From Streptococcus sp. HF-1907 (GTDB lineage Bacteria > Bacillota > Bacilli > Lactobacillales > Streptococcaceae): DNA of 64,000 nt. The DNA lies in assembly GCF_015594605.1 (NCBI RefSeq), contig NZ_JADNQT010000005.1:24320-88319 (forward strand). The letters are read 5' to 3'. The notes beneath the pieces were generated by a model. The model was not told the DNA's origin. It saw only the letters and a list, made by a program, of their open reading frames with translations, and did no database searches. Numbering within the stretch: the stretch's first letter is position 1; every line of letters starts with the position of its first letter. The position numbers were made by a program, and so were the translations under genes. This document shows, piece by piece, positions 27,043-37,449 of the stretch.

Positions 27043-27462
27043 TTAAAACATACGGTCTAGATAGTTTTGTAAAATCAGCTGCGCTGCCAGTTTGTCGATA
27101 ACTTTTTTACGTTTACCACGGCTGACATCTGCCTGCTCAACCAGCATGCGTTCTGCCTGAACGGTCGTTAGACGCTCATCTTGGTACTCCACAGGGAGAT
27201 TGAAGAGATCATGGATTTTATCGCCATAAGCCTTACTCGCCTCTACACGAGGTCCCTCTGTGTTATTCATATTTTTGGGCAAACCAACAACAAACTTCTC
27301 TACCTTATAGTTTTGAACAAGTTCACCTAGTCGGTCAAAACCAAATTCACCAGCCTCTTCATTGATGCGAATGATTTCCACACCTTGAGCAGTGAATCCG
27401 AGCGGGTCACTAATGGCAACACCAACAGTTTTTGAACCGACGTCAAGTCCCATAATTCTCAT
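27043..27462 (-). CDS. ruvX: RuvX/YqgF Holliday junction resolvase
   Basis: 139 residues of RNase H fold: [19 protein letters not shown] with the first catalytic Asp, [12 protein letters not shown], and [12 protein letters not shown] with the later acidic residues. Proposed to resolve Holliday junctions or process pre-16S rRNA. Its start overlaps the ireB stop, so the two are translationally coupled. Confidence 0.92.
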   Translation of the reverse strand: MRIMGLDVGSKTVGVAISDPLGFTAQGVEIIRINEEAGEFGFDRLGELVQNYKVEKFVVGLPKNMNNTEGPRVEASKAYGDKIHDLFNLPVEYQDERLTTVQAERMLVEQADVSRGKRKKVIDKLAAQLILQNYLDRMF

Positions 27463-27728
27463 TATAAATCAATCCCATTTCCTTGTAGGTAATAACGGAC
27501 GAGTTCTTCAACAAGTTCATCACGTTCGTATTTACGGATCTGATTACGAGCATCATTGTAGCGTGGCACATAAGCAGGGTCCCCACTTAAAACATAACCC
27601 ACGATCTGATTGATTGGATTATAACCTTTTTCCTCTAGGGAACGATAGACAGCTGTCAGTGTCTCACTAATTTCTTTTTTATTGCCATCGTCTAAGTTGA
27701 AACGAACAGTTTCTTCTGTAAATCCCAT
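27462..27728 (-). CDS. ireB: IreB family regulatory phosphoprotein (UPF0297)
   Basis: 88 residues, beginning [14 protein letters not shown] and ending [14 protein letters not shown]. In enterococci IreB is phosphorylated by the PASTA kinase IreK on N-terminal Thr residues and negatively controls cephalosporin tolerance; the Thr residues near positions 4 and 7 are present here. First gene of ireB-ruvX-DUF1292. Confidence 0.9.
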   Translation of the reverse strand: MGFTEETVRFNLDDGNKKEISETLTAVYRSLEEKGYNPINQIVGYVLSGDPAYVPRYNDARNQIRKYERDELVEELVRYYLQGNGIDL

Positions 27729-27810
27729 ACTTACACCTTCTTTCTAATCATAACTCTTTCTCCATATTATAGCTTAATTCTTTTAATTTCACAAGAAATT
27801 AAAAACGGAT

Positions 27811-27844
27811 AAAAAAGAAGACGAACCGCAGGGCTCATCTTCTT
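27811..27844. terminator. spx terminator
   Basis: AAGAAGA-GA-CC pairs with GG-TC-TCTTCTT, followed on the minus strand by TTTTTT. Confidence 0.75.
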
Positions 27845-27861
27845 AGACCATATCAGCTCTC

Positions 27862-28260
27862 TTATAGCGCTGCGCGTAAACGAGCTTCAACATTTTCCAC
27901 ATTACGAATAGAACGTGGTAAGAAGGCACGGATATCATCTTCTTTATAACCAACTTGAAGGCGCTTGTCGTCAATCAAAATTGGACTTTTAAGAATACGT
28001 GGATTTTCTTGAATAAGGTCAATCACTTCGCTCACACTCAATTCATCGATATTGCAATTTAATGTTTTTGCATAGCGATTCTTTGAGGATACGATGCTTT
28101 CCACTCCATTTTCTGTTTTTGTTAATATTGCTAAAATTTCTTCGCGTGTTAAAGGTTCTTTCCCTAGATTTTGTTCTTTATAAGGGAGTTGATGAGCATT
28201 GAGCCAAGTTTTTGCTTTTTTGCAGCTTGTGCAACTTGAAATCGTATAAATTTTAATCAT
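27862..28260 (-). CDS. spx: Spx-type transcriptional regulator
   Basis: 132 residues of the ArsC/Spx fold with the redox CxxC motif in SSCTSCKKA at residues 10-13 and the RPI-like LKSPILIDDKRLQVGY. Spx proteins bind the RNA polymerase alpha C-terminal domain and redirect transcription under oxidative or thiol stress. Start ATG 28260 is preferred over the upstream GTG. Streptococci usually hold two paralogues; which one this is cannot be said. Confidence 0.9.
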   Translation of the reverse strand: MIKIYTISSCTSCKKAKTWLNAHQLPYKEQNLGKEPLTREEILAILTKTENGVESIVSSKNRYAKTLNCNIDELSVSEVIDLIQENPRILKSPILIDDKRLQVGYKEDDIRAFLPRSIRNVENVEARLRAAL

Positions 28261-28415
28261 GTTCATTCTCACTTTCTATCCCATGATAGTTATATTGTAG
28301 CACAGCTTTTCCAAAGAAGATATGGGACCTAAGACCTATTTTTCAAAAAAATCAAGTAAAAAACTTAAAATCCTAGATAACAAATAGCAAACCGCTTTCA
28401 ATTTCTGGCTGGCTA

Positions 28416-28450
28416 GAAAATAGGATTGAGAGCTTGTCCCAATCCTATCA
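28416..28450 (-). terminator. recA terminator
   Basis: ATAGGATTG pairs with CAATCCTAT around GGACAAGCTCT, followed by TTTTC on the minus strand. Confidence 0.8.
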
Positions 28451-28472
28451 ATAATCATGCTAATGAAAGTGA

Positions 28473-29624
28473 CTACTCTTCGATTTCGATAGCGTCATCA
28501 AGTTCCAAAACCAAATCGTCTGTTTCAGCTACTTCTGGAGTTTCCTCTTGTTTTTGAGCTGCTTTTTCTTCTTCGCTTTCTTCAATCATACCAAAATGAA
28601 CGCGAACCTTGTGGTCGATTTCGTCAAAGATTTCTGGATTATCCGCCAAGAACTTCTTAGCATTCTCAGAACCTTGACCGATTTTTTCATCATTGTAAGA
28701 GTACCAAGCTCCTGCTTTTTTCACGATGTCTAAGTCGCTAGCAATGCGGAGCAATTCACCCGTGCGTGAAATACCTTCCCCATACATGATTTCAACGAAG
28801 GCTTCTTTGAAGGGTGGGGCAACCTTATTTTTAACAACTTTGATTTTAGTTTCTTTACCAACGTTGCTATCTTTTTGGTCCCCAGTTCCCTTGATTTGGG
28901 TATTCCCACGAACATCCAAACGAACTGATGCGTAGAATTTAAGAGCACGTCCACCAGGTGTTGTTTCAGGATTACCAAACATCACCCCAACTTTTTCACG
29001 CAATTGGTTGATGAAAATGGCGATTGTTTTGGTTTTATTGATAGAAGCTGACAATTTACGCATAGCTTGAGACATCATACGCGCCTGCAAACCAACATGG
29101 CTGTCACCGATGTCACCATCAATTTCGGCACGCGGTACGAGAGCCGCAACCGAGTCAACAACGACAAGGTCAACCGCACCTGAGTCAATCAATTTACCAG
29201 CGATTTCAAGACCTTGTTCTCCTGAGTCTGGTTGTGAGAGCAAGAGCTCATCGATATTGACACCTAGCGCAGCTGCATAGGCAGGGTCAAGGGCATGTTC
29301 CGCATCGATAAAGGCAGCAATTCCACCTTCTTTTTGGGCTTGAGCAACGGCGTGAAGAGCAACGGTTGTCTTACCTGAGGACTCTGGTCCGTAGATTTCA
29401 ATGATACGACCCTTAGGATAACCACCAGCACCAAGAGCAATGTCAAGGGCAAGCGAACCTGAACTCATGACCTGCACTTTTTGTTCGGCACGTTCACCAA
29501 GGCGCATAACCGCACCTTTACCAAAATCCTTTTCAATATTTTTCAAGGCATCGTCAAGCGCCTTTTTACGCTCGTCACCAAATTTCTTAGTGATTTCTTC
29601 TGTTTTTTTCGTTTTTTTAGCCAA
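28473..29624 (-). CDS. recA: Recombinase RecA
   Basis: 383 residues. Walker A is GPESSGKTT near residue 75, the L1/L2 loops lie around [19 protein letters not shown], and the C-terminus is acidic. It forms filaments on ssDNA for recombination, SOS induction and transformation. The start codon is TTG at 29624, fixed by AAGGAG at normal spacing and by the conserved AKKTKK start. It follows cinA, with which it is usually co-transcribed. Confidence 0.98.
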   Translation of the reverse strand: MAKKTKKTEEITKKFGDERKKALDDALKNIEKDFGKGAVMRLGERAEQKVQVMSSGSLALDIALGAGGYPKGRIIEIYGPESSGKTTVALHAVAQAQKEGGIAAFIDAEHALDPAYAAALGVNIDELLLSQPDSGEQGLEIAGKLIDSGAVDLVVVDSVAALVPRAEIDGDIGDSHVGLQARMMSQAMRKLSASINKTKTIAIFINQLREKVGVMFGNPETTPGGRALKFYASVRLDVRGNTQIKGTGDQKDSNVGKETKIKVVKNKVAPPFKEAFVEIMYGEGISRTGELLRIASDLDIVKKAGAWYSYNDEKIGQGSENAKKFLADNPEIFDEIDHKVRVHFGMIEESEEEKAAQKQEETPEVAETDDLVLELDDAIEIEE

Positions 29625-29706
29625 ATTTTTCTCCTTATTTGTCCTTTGTGAAATGGCAGAGCTGACCTCTTTAACTCACACTATCATCAGTCTATTATAG
29701 CAAAAA

Positions 29707-30966
29707 TTAGCTATTTAATAAAGTTTGACGAACTAGGTTGAAAGCATACAAAGTACTGATATAACGCACATCTGAGCGACTCTTACCTCCAATTAGGACC
29801 TCAATGGAAGTCACAGATTCTCTTGTGGCAATACCAATGAAAACTGTACCTGCTGGGTGACCATCTGATTCACCAGGACCTGCAACCCCTGTCAAGCCAA
29901 CTCCAAAATCAGCATCGGTCAACTGACGCGATTTTTCAGCCATTTGCTGTGCTGTAAAGTGACTGTAAACCCCATGTTCTTGCAAGTCTGCTAAAGGAAT
30001 TCCTAGCATTTTTGCTTTTTGCTCGATACTATAAGTCACAAAACCACCGTTGAAAATATCTGATGAGCCTGAGAAATTAGCAAGAGTTGATTGAAATAGC
30101 CCTGCTGTCAGACTTTCTGCTGCGGTAATAGTCTTATTTTGCTCCTTCAAGAAGTCAAAGACAACACGCGCCAAGCTATTATCATCCCCATAGCCATAAA
30201 TCAAGTCAGACAAGGGTTGACCGTCCAAGGTCTTGATAGCTAAGATTTGAGCTTCCATGACATCTAGCTTGCGGTCTGCTTCTTCTTGACTGTCAGCCTT
30301 GGTTGACAAACGAAGGGTCACTTCACCTGTTTTGGCATATGGTGCCAAGGTCGGGTCGGTTTGATTGTCAATGAGCTCCGCTAAGATGGTCACTAACTGA
30401 CTCTCCCCAATACCGAAGAAACGAAGGACACGTGAATAAAGCTGTGCCTTATTGTCGGACAAAAGAGGCACCAGCTCCTTCAGGACCATGGGTTTCAACT
30501 CACTTGGAGGACCAGGCAAGACAACGTAGGTCACGCCGTCAACTTCTAAGAGTCCGCCGACAGCTAGTCCTGTGATGTTTTGAAGTGGCGTTGACCCTTC
30601 AACCAGTTGCGCCTGACGTTCGTTGTTTGGTGTGCGGTTGTGTTCTGGACGAGTGGCAAAAAAATTATCAAGGTTTTCACTTGCTTGCTCGTCAAATACT
30701 AGCTTGCGCCCCAAGAACTTAGCCAAGGTTTGCTTAGTCAAATCGTCTTCCGTTGAACCAAGCCCTCCACATAAAATAACAAGATTGCTACGGTCACGCG
30801 CCGTCTCCAAGACAGATAGTAAGCGTCCTTCGTTGTCACCGACAGCCGTCTGGAAGAAGACATCAATCCCAAGCTCTGCCATCTTTTCAGATAAAAATTG
30901 AGCATTAGTATTAACAATCTGCCCAGTCAAAATTTCGGTTCCTACAGCAATAATTTCAGCTTTCAT
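29707..30966 (-). CDS. cinA: Competence/damage-inducible protein CinA
   Basis: 419 residues. An N-terminal MoCF-like domain ([30 protein letters not shown]) is joined to a C-terminal nicotinamide-nucleotide amidase domain ([30 protein letters not shown]). In streptococci CinA recruits RecA during transformation. AGGGTGG lies upstream of the ATG, and a 7/8 match to the cin-box lies at 30985-30992. Confidence 0.95.
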   Translation of the reverse strand: MKAEIIAVGTEILTGQIVNTNAQFLSEKMAELGIDVFFQTAVGDNEGRLLSVLETARDRSNLVILCGGLGSTEDDLTKQTLAKFLGRKLVFDEQASENLDNFFATRPEHNRTPNNERQAQLVEGSTPLQNITGLAVGGLLEVDGVTYVVLPGPPSELKPMVLKELVPLLSDNKAQLYSRVLRFFGIGESQLVTILAELIDNQTDPTLAPYAKTGEVTLRLSTKADSQEEADRKLDVMEAQILAIKTLDGQPLSDLIYGYGDDNSLARVVFDFLKEQNKTITAAESLTAGLFQSTLANFSGSSDIFNGGFVTYSIEQKAKMLGIPLADLQEHGVYSHFTAQQMAEKSRQLTDADFGVGLTGVAGPGESDGHPAGTVFIGIATRESVTSIEVLIGGKSRSDVRYISTLYAFNLVRQTLLNS

Positions 30967-30984
30967 GATACCACCCTACTTCAT

Positions 30985-30992
30985 TATTCGAA
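30985..30992 (-). promoter_or_regulatory. cin-box-like element upstream of cinA
   Basis: Minus-strand TTCGAATA, one mismatch to TACGAATA, with T-rich sequence upstream and about 19 nt before the cinA start. It fits the known ComX control of cinA-recA. Confidence 0.6.
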
Positions 30993-31058
30993 TTTGTGAC
31001 TCTATTTTAACAAAAAAATCCCTAATTCACTAAATATTAAGGAAATATCGGCAGAAAT

Positions 31059-31093
31059 AAAATAAAGTTGGGCGCTTGTCCCAACTTTATTTG
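31059..31093. terminator. Terminator, perfect inverted repeat
   Basis: AATAAAGTTGGG and CCCAACTTTATT around CGCTTGT. It serves the degraded DUF6261 gene on the minus strand. Confidence 0.75.
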
Positions 31094-31103
31094 TCGTCAG
31101 TCT

Positions 31104-31800
31104 TTAGGCTACTGGTGTTTCTACCTTAGCTTTACTTGAACGTTTTGCTAGGGTTGTAGCATAGTAGTCACGGCTGTTGTTGATGGTTTTGATGACCTTG
31201 CCATAGGAAACTTTGTCGTCGCTATCTAGCATAAGAAGCAGATAGTTGCAAAGTGACTGGTAAGGTTTTTCTAAATCTTGACGCAATTGCTTGCTATCTA
31301 GGACCTCCTTATGACGGCTGTCCGTTGTTCGCTGGGCAAAGAGTTCTTCAAATTCTTCTTGGCTCTGCTTAAGGTTTTTGACCCCTTCTGCTATATTGAG
31401 CAGGGCGATATTTTCCTTATAAGGCGTCTACTCCAATTGTCTCAAGAGGTTAAGAATCTGCGAGCTTTCCTTTTCATAATTGGCGTCTTTGGTTTCTTTA
31501 AAAGTTTTAAAGAGTTGAGCTAGACTGAGATAGGCATCTTTTTTTCCGGATTGGCGACTATGCTTGTAAGGCTTGATGAAATCAAAGAGTGCCTGCAAAT
31601 CATGGTCACGATAGCGGTCAGCTTGAGCGATTTTCTGAGTCACTGTGGAACCTTTCACCTGATCCAAGCTCTTTTGAAATGAGGACTGAGTTTTGCGCAA
31701 TTGTGAAATATAGTTGGTCACCATGGCATCACTCAGCGGAAATTCTTCAGCATCTACGTCTTTTAGGGTTCGCGCAATAAGCTGCGACAGCTCATGAGCC
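31104..31800 (-). pseudogene. DUF6261-like gene, 5'-truncated with an internal stop
   Basis: A single frame encodes ARTLKDVDAEEFPLSDAMV onward through helical, Lys/Gln-rich sequence to AKRSSKAKVETPVA. It is interrupted by TAG at 31428-31430. Upstream the frame ends at a stop near 31810 with no good start, so the N-terminus is missing. The helical repeats resemble DUF6261 proteins; the family call is tentative. Function unknown. Confidence 0.65.
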
Positions 31801-31908
31801 AGCTAGAAAAATGACTAACCCCATTATACCCTATTTTTTAGACGCCTCACCACCTGATGTATAAAAAATAAAAAGAAGCTGAGTCTTCCTCAACTTCTTT
31901 ATGCTTGT

Positions 31909-32471
31909 CTAATTTTCCATTGCTTTCCAGTCGCAAGTCAACTCATGGTCATCGACCAAACCCGCTGACTGCAAGAAAGAGTAGATACAGACCGGACCTA
32001 CAAACTTGAAGCCCCGTTTTTTCAGGTCCTTAGATAGGCGCTCGGACAAGTCCGTCTTAGCAGGGAATTTACGATAATCCTTGACAGGGTTGACAACTAC
32101 TGTAAAGTCTACCCAAGACCAGATGTATTGATCAAAAGAGCCAAAGTCTTTTTGGATTTGGAGAAAAGCTTGCGCGTTATTGCGCGTCGCGTAAATCTTG
32201 CGACGGTTGCGGACGACCGCTGGATTTTGCAAAATAGCCTCCAACTCCTCATCCGTCATGGCAGCAACCTTGTCAATCTCATAATTATGAAAAGCTGCCT
32301 TGAAGGCTGCGCGTTTGTTAAGAATGGTCTCCCAAGACAGCCCAGCCTGATAAGTCTCCAAGCACAAGAGTTCAAAGAGAGCTTGCTCATCATGCAAGGG
32401 ACGTCCCCACTCCTCATCGTGGTAAGAGACATAAAGGGGTTATCCAATTTAACCCAAGAACAACGTTCCAC
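31909..32471 (-). pseudogene. tag: DNA-3-methyladenine glycosylase I with one frameshift
   Basis: Starts at GTG 32471 (AGGAGG 6 nt upstream) with MERCSWVKLDNP. It shifts frame at the C-run at 32436-32439, then continues in another frame as YVSYHDEEWGRPLHDEQALFELL to the end, CDWKAMEN. All other Tag motifs are present, including the zinc-site Cys and His near both ends. A single extra base would restore it, so the lesion is recent, or could be a sequence error. Tag excises 3-methyladenine. Confidence 0.85.
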
Positions 32472-32481
32472 GTGAAACCTC

Positions 32482-33072
32482 CTATTTCATGAGCATCTTG
32501 AGACTGGAGCTGATGTATTTGTCAGCTGTCTCGTTAGTGCCTTCGAAGAAGGCGCGGATTTTCTTGAGCTCGCTGGCTTTGTAGCCTAGGGCTAGGAGGG
32601 CTTCCATAGCGTCGTCCAACTCTTGGTTGCCAGCAGGCTTAGCCTTAGCAGCTTTGCCATTTGCCTCAGGCGCCTCGACGAACTTACCAGCAAGGTCCAG
32701 CACCATCTGCTGGGCTGTTTTCTTGCCAATCTTAGGGAATTTCATGAGGTACTTGATGTCGCTGGTGTCAATGGCGTTGACAAGTCCTTCATTATCATCC
32801 ACTGCTACAATGGCTAGCGCTGTCATCGGACCGATACCTGAGACTGAAATCAAATTGAGGAAGACATCCTTCTCATCCTCGCTATGAAAACCAAACAAAA
32901 GGTGGGCATCGTCACGAATGACCTGGTGCACATAAATGGTCACCTCCTGATTCATCTGGTCAGAAAACGAGTAGGGATTGGCTACGTTGATGATGTAACC
33001 AACCCCACCCGCTTCAACAACAATATACTTAGCCGTAATACGGCTGAGTTTTCCTTTAATATAATCGTACAT
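32482..33072 (-). CDS. ruvA: Holliday junction branch migration protein RuvA
   Basis: 196 residues. The OB-fold N-terminus is [20 protein letters not shown]. Helix-hairpin-helix motifs appear in [12 protein letters not shown] and [18 protein letters not shown]-terminal domain that binds RuvB follows. It tetramerises on Holliday junctions. Its end lies 10 nt before the tag start. ruvB is not in the window. Confidence 0.95.
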   Translation of the reverse strand: MYDYIKGKLSRITAKYIVVEAGGVGYIINVANPYSFSDQMNQEVTIYVHQVIRDDAHLLFGFHSEDEKDVFLNLISVSGIGPMTALAIVAVDDNEGLVNAIDTSDIKYLMKFPKIGKKTAQQMVLDLAGKFVEAPEANGKAAKAKPAGNQELDDAMEALLALGYKASELKKIRAFFEGTNETADKYISSSLKMLMK

Positions 33073-33080
33073 AAGACTCC

Positions 33081-34307
33081 TTAATCATGAATGTGTCGTA
33101 GATGAGCAGCTCTAAGTACCAAGCCTAGACCTGCCACTGCTAAGAATAGAAAGACAAGCTGAACCCCGATTGCCCCTGTAAAATGACTGAGCGATACCAT
33201 AGCTCCAGCTAGAATACTAGCAATGGGTTGAGTGATGGATAAGAATCCTGAGTAAGAACCAATCTTGTCTTCATTCATCATATCAGCACGCAGAACCTGA
33301 CTGGCTGGGACGTTAATCATTTCACCAAAGGTGAAGCCTACCATGGCAATCACAATAGGCCAAAATTGATTGAGCGAGATGTTGAAGAACATGCCGACGG
33401 CACAAATGATACTCCCGATGGTCAACTGGCGCAGTAAGGGCCAAGTCTTGGTCCAACGATTGACCGTCGTCATCATAACGACAATGAGGAAGGTGTTTGT
33501 GAAGACAGCGATACTCAACATTTTAGCACCCGTAATGGTTTGCCCCATAATCACAACCTGCTGGAAATGCTGCTTCAGATTGACTGAGAAATAATTATCT
33601 ACCTGCAACCAGACAACACTGGCGCCGATAGTCCCCAGAGTATAGAGGACAAAAGGTTTATCAACCAAGACCTGTCCGTAATTTTTGAAGGTCGACAGAA
33701 TACCCTTGCCGTGTTCAAAGACCATATCTGCAGGCCTTGTCTCATCGTATTTAAAATGCGCCACTAAGAAACAGCCAAAAGAAATCACCAGCAAGGCAAT
33801 CAAGAGCTCAAAGAAAAATTTATCGTAAAAGATCCCTGCAATCCCAGCCCCCAGCATGACAGCAATATTGACCAGCCAGTAGCCAATCGTGTAAACAAAA
33901 CGGCGATTGGACTCATCTGTCAAATCGATGGTCATGGCATCATAGGCAGGGGAATAAAATTGATAGGCCACTTCAATAATCAAAAGTCCTACGAAAGTCA
34001 GTTGAGGCATGACATGATGGGGCACGTTAGCCGCGACAGCGATGGCCCAACCAACAACCGTCCAAAAGGTTCCAAAATCAACAACCTTCTTGCGTCCAAT
34101 CGCATCAGACAAATGACCGCCGTACAGGGTTGCGAAAAAACCAGCAACTTGAGTCACCACAATCAAAATCCCCGTCACCAAATTGCCAAAATAAGTCGCA
34201 TAATACATGGTCATAAAGGGAAAAATGGCTGAGCTAACCGTAATTGAAATAAAGCGCATCAACTCCCGCAACTGCAACTGCTTGGGAAGCGTCAAAAACT
34301 CTCTCAT
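33081..34307 (-). CDS. MFS multidrug-type transporter
   Basis: 408 residues with about twelve membrane segments and the MFS loop motif [14 protein letters not shown] between segments 2 and 3. It resembles LmrP-like drug/proton antiporters. Substrate unknown. It lies 8 nt upstream of ruvA in the same direction, a neighbourhood common in streptococci. Confidence 0.85.
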   Translation of the reverse strand: MREFLTLPKQLQLRELMRFISITVSSAIFPFMTMYYATYFGNLVTGILIVVTQVAGFFATLYGGHLSDAIGRKKVVDFGTFWTVVGWAIAVAANVPHHVMPQLTFVGLLIIEVAYQFYSPAYDAMTIDLTDESNRRFVYTIGYWLVNIAVMLGAGIAGIFYDKFFFELLIALLVISFGCFLVAHFKYDETRPADMVFEHGKGILSTFKNYGQVLVDKPFVLYTLGTIGASVVWLQVDNYFSVNLKQHFQQVVIMGQTITGAKMLSIAVFTNTFLIVVMMTTVNRWTKTWPLLRQLTIGSIICAVGMFFNISLNQFWPIVIAMVGFTFGEMINVPASQVLRADMMNEDKIGSYSGFLSITQPIASILAGAMVSLSHFTGAIGVQLVFLFLAVAGLGLVLRAAHLRHIHD

Positions 34308-34390
34308 AACAACCTCACAATCTACTCTGACTATTGTACCAAAAAGACCGTAGGATGAGTAGGTTTTGTCAGCACTCAGCAGAACGACAA

Positions 34391-34418
34391 GAGGTTGAGC
34401 ATCCCAGGCCCAACCTCT
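34391..34418 (-). terminator. Hairpin after the XRE-membrane regulator
   Basis: GAGGTTG-GC pairs with GC-CAACCTC. It lacks a long T-run, so termination strength is uncertain. Confidence 0.5.
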
Positions 34419-34425
34419 CGATAGT

Positions 34426-34884
34426 TTATGATTTATTTTCAGAAAATAAAGCTGACGCGTTTTTCAGACCTAGGATAAGGAAGGTCAACAAGGCACTGTA
34501 AAGGCTGATGCGTGAAGCTAACGCGAAGAAATTTTCCATGCTAGGCAATCCAAAGAGACCCGCTAAAAATAGTAGAATGCTAGCCACAAAGAGGGCTAAC
34601 CCGACTTTCAAGATAGCTAGATTCATGGCCAGCTTTCTATTCTCACTACCGTCATCAATCAATTTTTGCGTTAAGTTTGTCATACCATCTTCTCCTAAGA
34701 TAAGTTGGTCCAGACTAATCTGAAAAGTTTTGGAAATCCCAATCAACAGTTCGATGTCTGGCAAGTTGCGATCATTCTCCCAGTTGGACACTGCTTGCCT
34801 GGATACACCAAGCTTATCAGCTATCTCCTGCTGAGTGAGTTGATGATCTTGTCTGATTTTTTTGATTTGCTCACTAAAGTTCAT
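34426..34884 (-). CDS. XRE regulator with C-terminal membrane segments
   Basis: 152 residues. The N-terminal helix-turn-helix is LTQQEIADKLGVSRQAVSNWENDRNLPDIELL. A linker and two hydrophobic segments follow (about 88-110 and 120-142). It is a DNA-binding protein apparently tethered to the membrane. Two more proteins of the same plan are at 46685-47104 and 61962-62420. Targets unknown; autoregulation is likely. Confidence 0.82.
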   Translation of the reverse strand: MNFSEQIKKIRQDHQLTQQEIADKLGVSRQAVSNWENDRNLPDIELLIGISKTFQISLDQLILGEDGMTNLTQKLIDDGSENRKLAMNLAILKVGLALFVASILLFLAGLFGLPSMENFFALASRISLYSALLTFLILGLKNASALFSENKS

Positions 34885-34990
34885 GTTTAGACCTCCCTTC
34901 CTAGATTTATTATAGAAAATAGTCGGTCCAAGGTAAAGAAAGCATTCCTAGCACCAGCAATTTGGTCATGACAGCCCTGCATGCAGTCGC

Positions 34991-36961
34991 TTAATATTTA
35001 CCTAGTTCACGCAGACTGGTATGATTTTCCTGAATGCGACGGAACATCTTTTCCATATCAGCCTTGGTGAAGTTGACAAGAACTGGACGACCGTGTGGGC
35101 AGTTGTAAGGATTTTGACATTGCGCTAATTGCACCAGCAAGTCACGCGCAGAATGGTCATCCAAAGTATGATTAGCCTTGATAGACCGTTTACAGCTCAT
35201 CATAATAGCCAGCTCAGCCCGATATTTCTTGATAGAAACCTCATTAGTTAGAAGCAACATGTCACACATCTCATAGACACCAGATTCGATTTCCTCTTCC
35301 TTCATCCAAATGGGATGCTCGCGCAGGATAAAGGTATTGTCTCCGTAAGGTTCCAGATTGATACCAACATCTCTTAGCAAGGACATTTTTTCTTGAAGAT
35401 TGAGAAAATCGGCCCCAGAAAATTCAAAGAGATAAGGGACTAACAACTGCTGTAAAGAACTGTCAACCTCTCCAATTTTTTCACGATAGTATTCATACTT
35501 GACCCGCTCCTGAGCAGCGTGTTGGTCAATGATATACAAACCACCATTTCCTTGGGCAAAAAGATAGGTCCCGTGCATCTGACCAAAATAGTCTAATTCT
35601 GGAAAGGTTGATGACTGCTCATTGTCCAGACGCTCGATGGTCTTAGTGACCCCCTGCTTATTGCTAAAATCAAAAATTTCATGTTCCTCATCTTCCAGAG
35701 AATCTGTTGAGCGATTGGCGTATTTTACAGAAGACCTTTTAGGCACTTCCTCGGCTTCAATCGGATTTCCCTGTACCTTGACAACCTTGTCAACTTGGTC
35801 AAAAAGAGGCAACTCTTCCACCACATCAGACTTCACAAAGAAGTCCTGACGAGATTGGTCATAATAGAGATTGGTTGATTTAAGAGGAAGACTGGTCTGT
35901 TCGGGTTTAGGCTGACGATTTCTGGTGCTAGACTTGGCCAAATTTTCCAGAGCATCTGGGATAAGCTCTTGTTGGCGTAGGCTTTCGCTAATGGCAGAGC
36001 TGATTAAGGACATCAGCTCCCGCTCTTTCGAAATACGAACCTCCTGCTTGGTCGGATGCACATTGACATCTGCCAAATAAGGGTCAATCTGAATATCAAT
36101 GACCGCAATCGGAAAACGCCCCACCATCAGTTTAGAGCCATAACCATCCAAAATCGCGCGGTTGAGCAAGAAATTTTTGATATAGCGACCGTTAATCAAG
36201 AGAGTGATATAATTGCGATTAGCACGTGTCAATTCTGGCAAACTGACATATCCTGATACCTCAAAATCTAAATCCGACGTTGAAATCTCAATCATTTTTT
36301 TAGCAGTATTGAGACCATAAATTCCTGCAATGGCTTGGCGCAAGTCACCAGTTCCTGCTGTTTTTGTCATTTCACGTCCGTCATTGATGAGAGTAAAAGC
36401 AATCTCGGGATGACCAAGACTCAGACGATTGACCATGTCAACAATGTGCGCAAGCTCTGATTGCAGGCTCTTCATGTATTTGAGACGGGCTGGTGTGTTG
36501 AAAAATAGATTTTCAACCGTTATTTTCGTTCCAACTGGTGTCGAAATTGGTTCTTCCTTTTCAATCTTGCCACCATTTGATATTAGAAGCGTCCCATGCT
36601 CCTCATCAGCCGTAGCCGTAGCCGTCTTAATGGTCAACAAGCTGATTGAGGCAATAGAAGGCAGAGCTTCACCACGAAAACCCAGCGTTCTAATTCGGAA
36701 CAAGTCGCCTTGGTTTTTGATTTTTGAAGTAGCATGACGGCGCAAACTCAAAGCAACGTCATCTTGAGCAATTCCTTCACCGTTGTCAGTGATTTGAATT
36801 TTCTTCAAACCCGATTCTTCAATTTCGATAGTGATTTGGCTACTGCCCGCATCAATAGCGTTTTCAACCAGTTCTTTAACCACACTGCTAGGACGTTCAA
36901 TAACCTCCCCAGCAGCAATCTGATTAGCTAAGACTTCCGGCAATTCCATAATTTTTGACAT
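34991..36961 (-). CDS. mutL: DNA mismatch repair protein MutL
   Basis: 656 residues. GHKL ATPase motifs are at the N-terminus ([24 protein letters not shown]). A variable Ser/Glu/Asp-rich linker (about 350-450) is followed by a C-terminal endonuclease domain. The metal-binding motif DQHA-x2-E-x4-E reads [14 protein letters not shown], and the late CPHGRP motif is present, so the nicking type found in bacteria without MutH is expected. It is separated from mutS by a csp gene on the other strand. Confidence 0.97.
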   Translation of the reverse strand: MSKIMELPEVLANQIAAGEVIERPSSVVKELVENAIDAGSSQITIEIEESGLKKIQITDNGEGIAQDDVALSLRRHATSKIKNQGDLFRIRTLGFRGEALPSIASISLLTIKTATATADEEHGTLLISNGGKIEKEEPISTPVGTKITVENLFFNTPARLKYMKSLQSELAHIVDMVNRLSLGHPEIAFTLINDGREMTKTAGTGDLRQAIAGIYGLNTAKKMIEISTSDLDFEVSGYVSLPELTRANRNYITLLINGRYIKNFLLNRAILDGYGSKLMVGRFPIAVIDIQIDPYLADVNVHPTKQEVRISKERELMSLISSAISESLRQQELIPDALENLAKSSTRNRQPKPEQTSLPLKSTNLYYDQSRQDFFVKSDVVEELPLFDQVDKVVKVQGNPIEAEEVPKRSSVKYANRSTDSLEDEEHEIFDFSNKQGVTKTIERLDNEQSSTFPELDYFGQMHGTYLFAQGNGGLYIIDQHAAQERVKYEYYREKIGEVDSSLQQLLVPYLFEFSGADFLNLQEKMSLLRDVGINLEPYGDNTFILREHPIWMKEEEIESGVYEMCDMLLLTNEVSIKKYRAELAIMMSCKRSIKANHTLDDHSARDLLVQLAQCQNPYNCPHGRPVLVNFTKADMEKMFRRIQENHTSLRELGKY

Positions 36962-37058
36962 GCACAGTTCTCCTTATCCTGATGTATTTACACGAGTAAC
37001 TTGACTTCCATTATAACACAAGGTAAACTTTTCGTAGTTTTCAAATAAGGTCTTTTCA

Positions 37059-37087
37059 TTGACATCCCATCAATATACTGTTAGACT
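37059..37087 (+). promoter_or_regulatory. csp promoter
   Basis: TTGACA (37059-37064), 17-nt spacer, TAGACT (37082-37087) with TGT before it. It implies an 85-nt 5' UTR, typical for cold-shock genes. Confidence 0.78.
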
Positions 37088-37179
37088 AAGCAAGTATTAA
37101 GTTTTAAAGTTGTATTCTTGTTTTTCATTTTTACCTTTTTTATTTTTTACACGATTATTTAAAGAAAGGTAATAACCAA

Positions 37180-37383
37180 ATGACACAAGGTACAGTAAAA
37201 TGGTTTAACTCAGAAAAAGGCTTCGGCTTTATCGCGAGTGAAACTGGCTCAGACGTTTTTGCTCATTTTTCAGAGATACAAGCACCAGGCTTCAAAACTC
37301 TTGAAGAAGGGCAAAAAGTAACATTTGAAGTTGTTGATGGTCAACGTGGCCTACAAGCAACTAACATTAACATTGTAAAATAA
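37180..37383 (+). CDS. csp: Cold-shock protein (CspA family)
   Basis: 67 residues. The RNP1 motif is KGFGFI and RNP2 is VFAHF. It is a single cold-shock domain acting as an RNA chaperone. AAAGG ribosome site upstream and two terminators downstream. It is the only plus-strand gene between mutL and mutS. Confidence 0.96.
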   Translation: MTQGTVKWFNSEKGFGFIASETGSDVFAHFSEIQAPGFKTLEEGQKVTFEVVDGQRGLQATNINIVK

Positions 37384-37391
37384 TGTTTATC

Positions 37392-37410
37392 GCGCCGTTA
37401 GGCGCTTTTT
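37392..37410 (+). terminator. csp terminator
   Basis: GCGCC - gtta - GGCGC followed by TTTTT. Confidence 0.85.
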
Positions 37411-37415
37411 CATAC

Positions 37416-37449
37416 CTAAAAACCGAGTCACAAGGGCTCGGTTTCTTTT
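37416..37449. terminator. Bidirectional terminator between csp and mutS
   Basis: AACCGAG pairs with CTCGGTT, with A-run before and T-rich run after. Confidence 0.75.
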
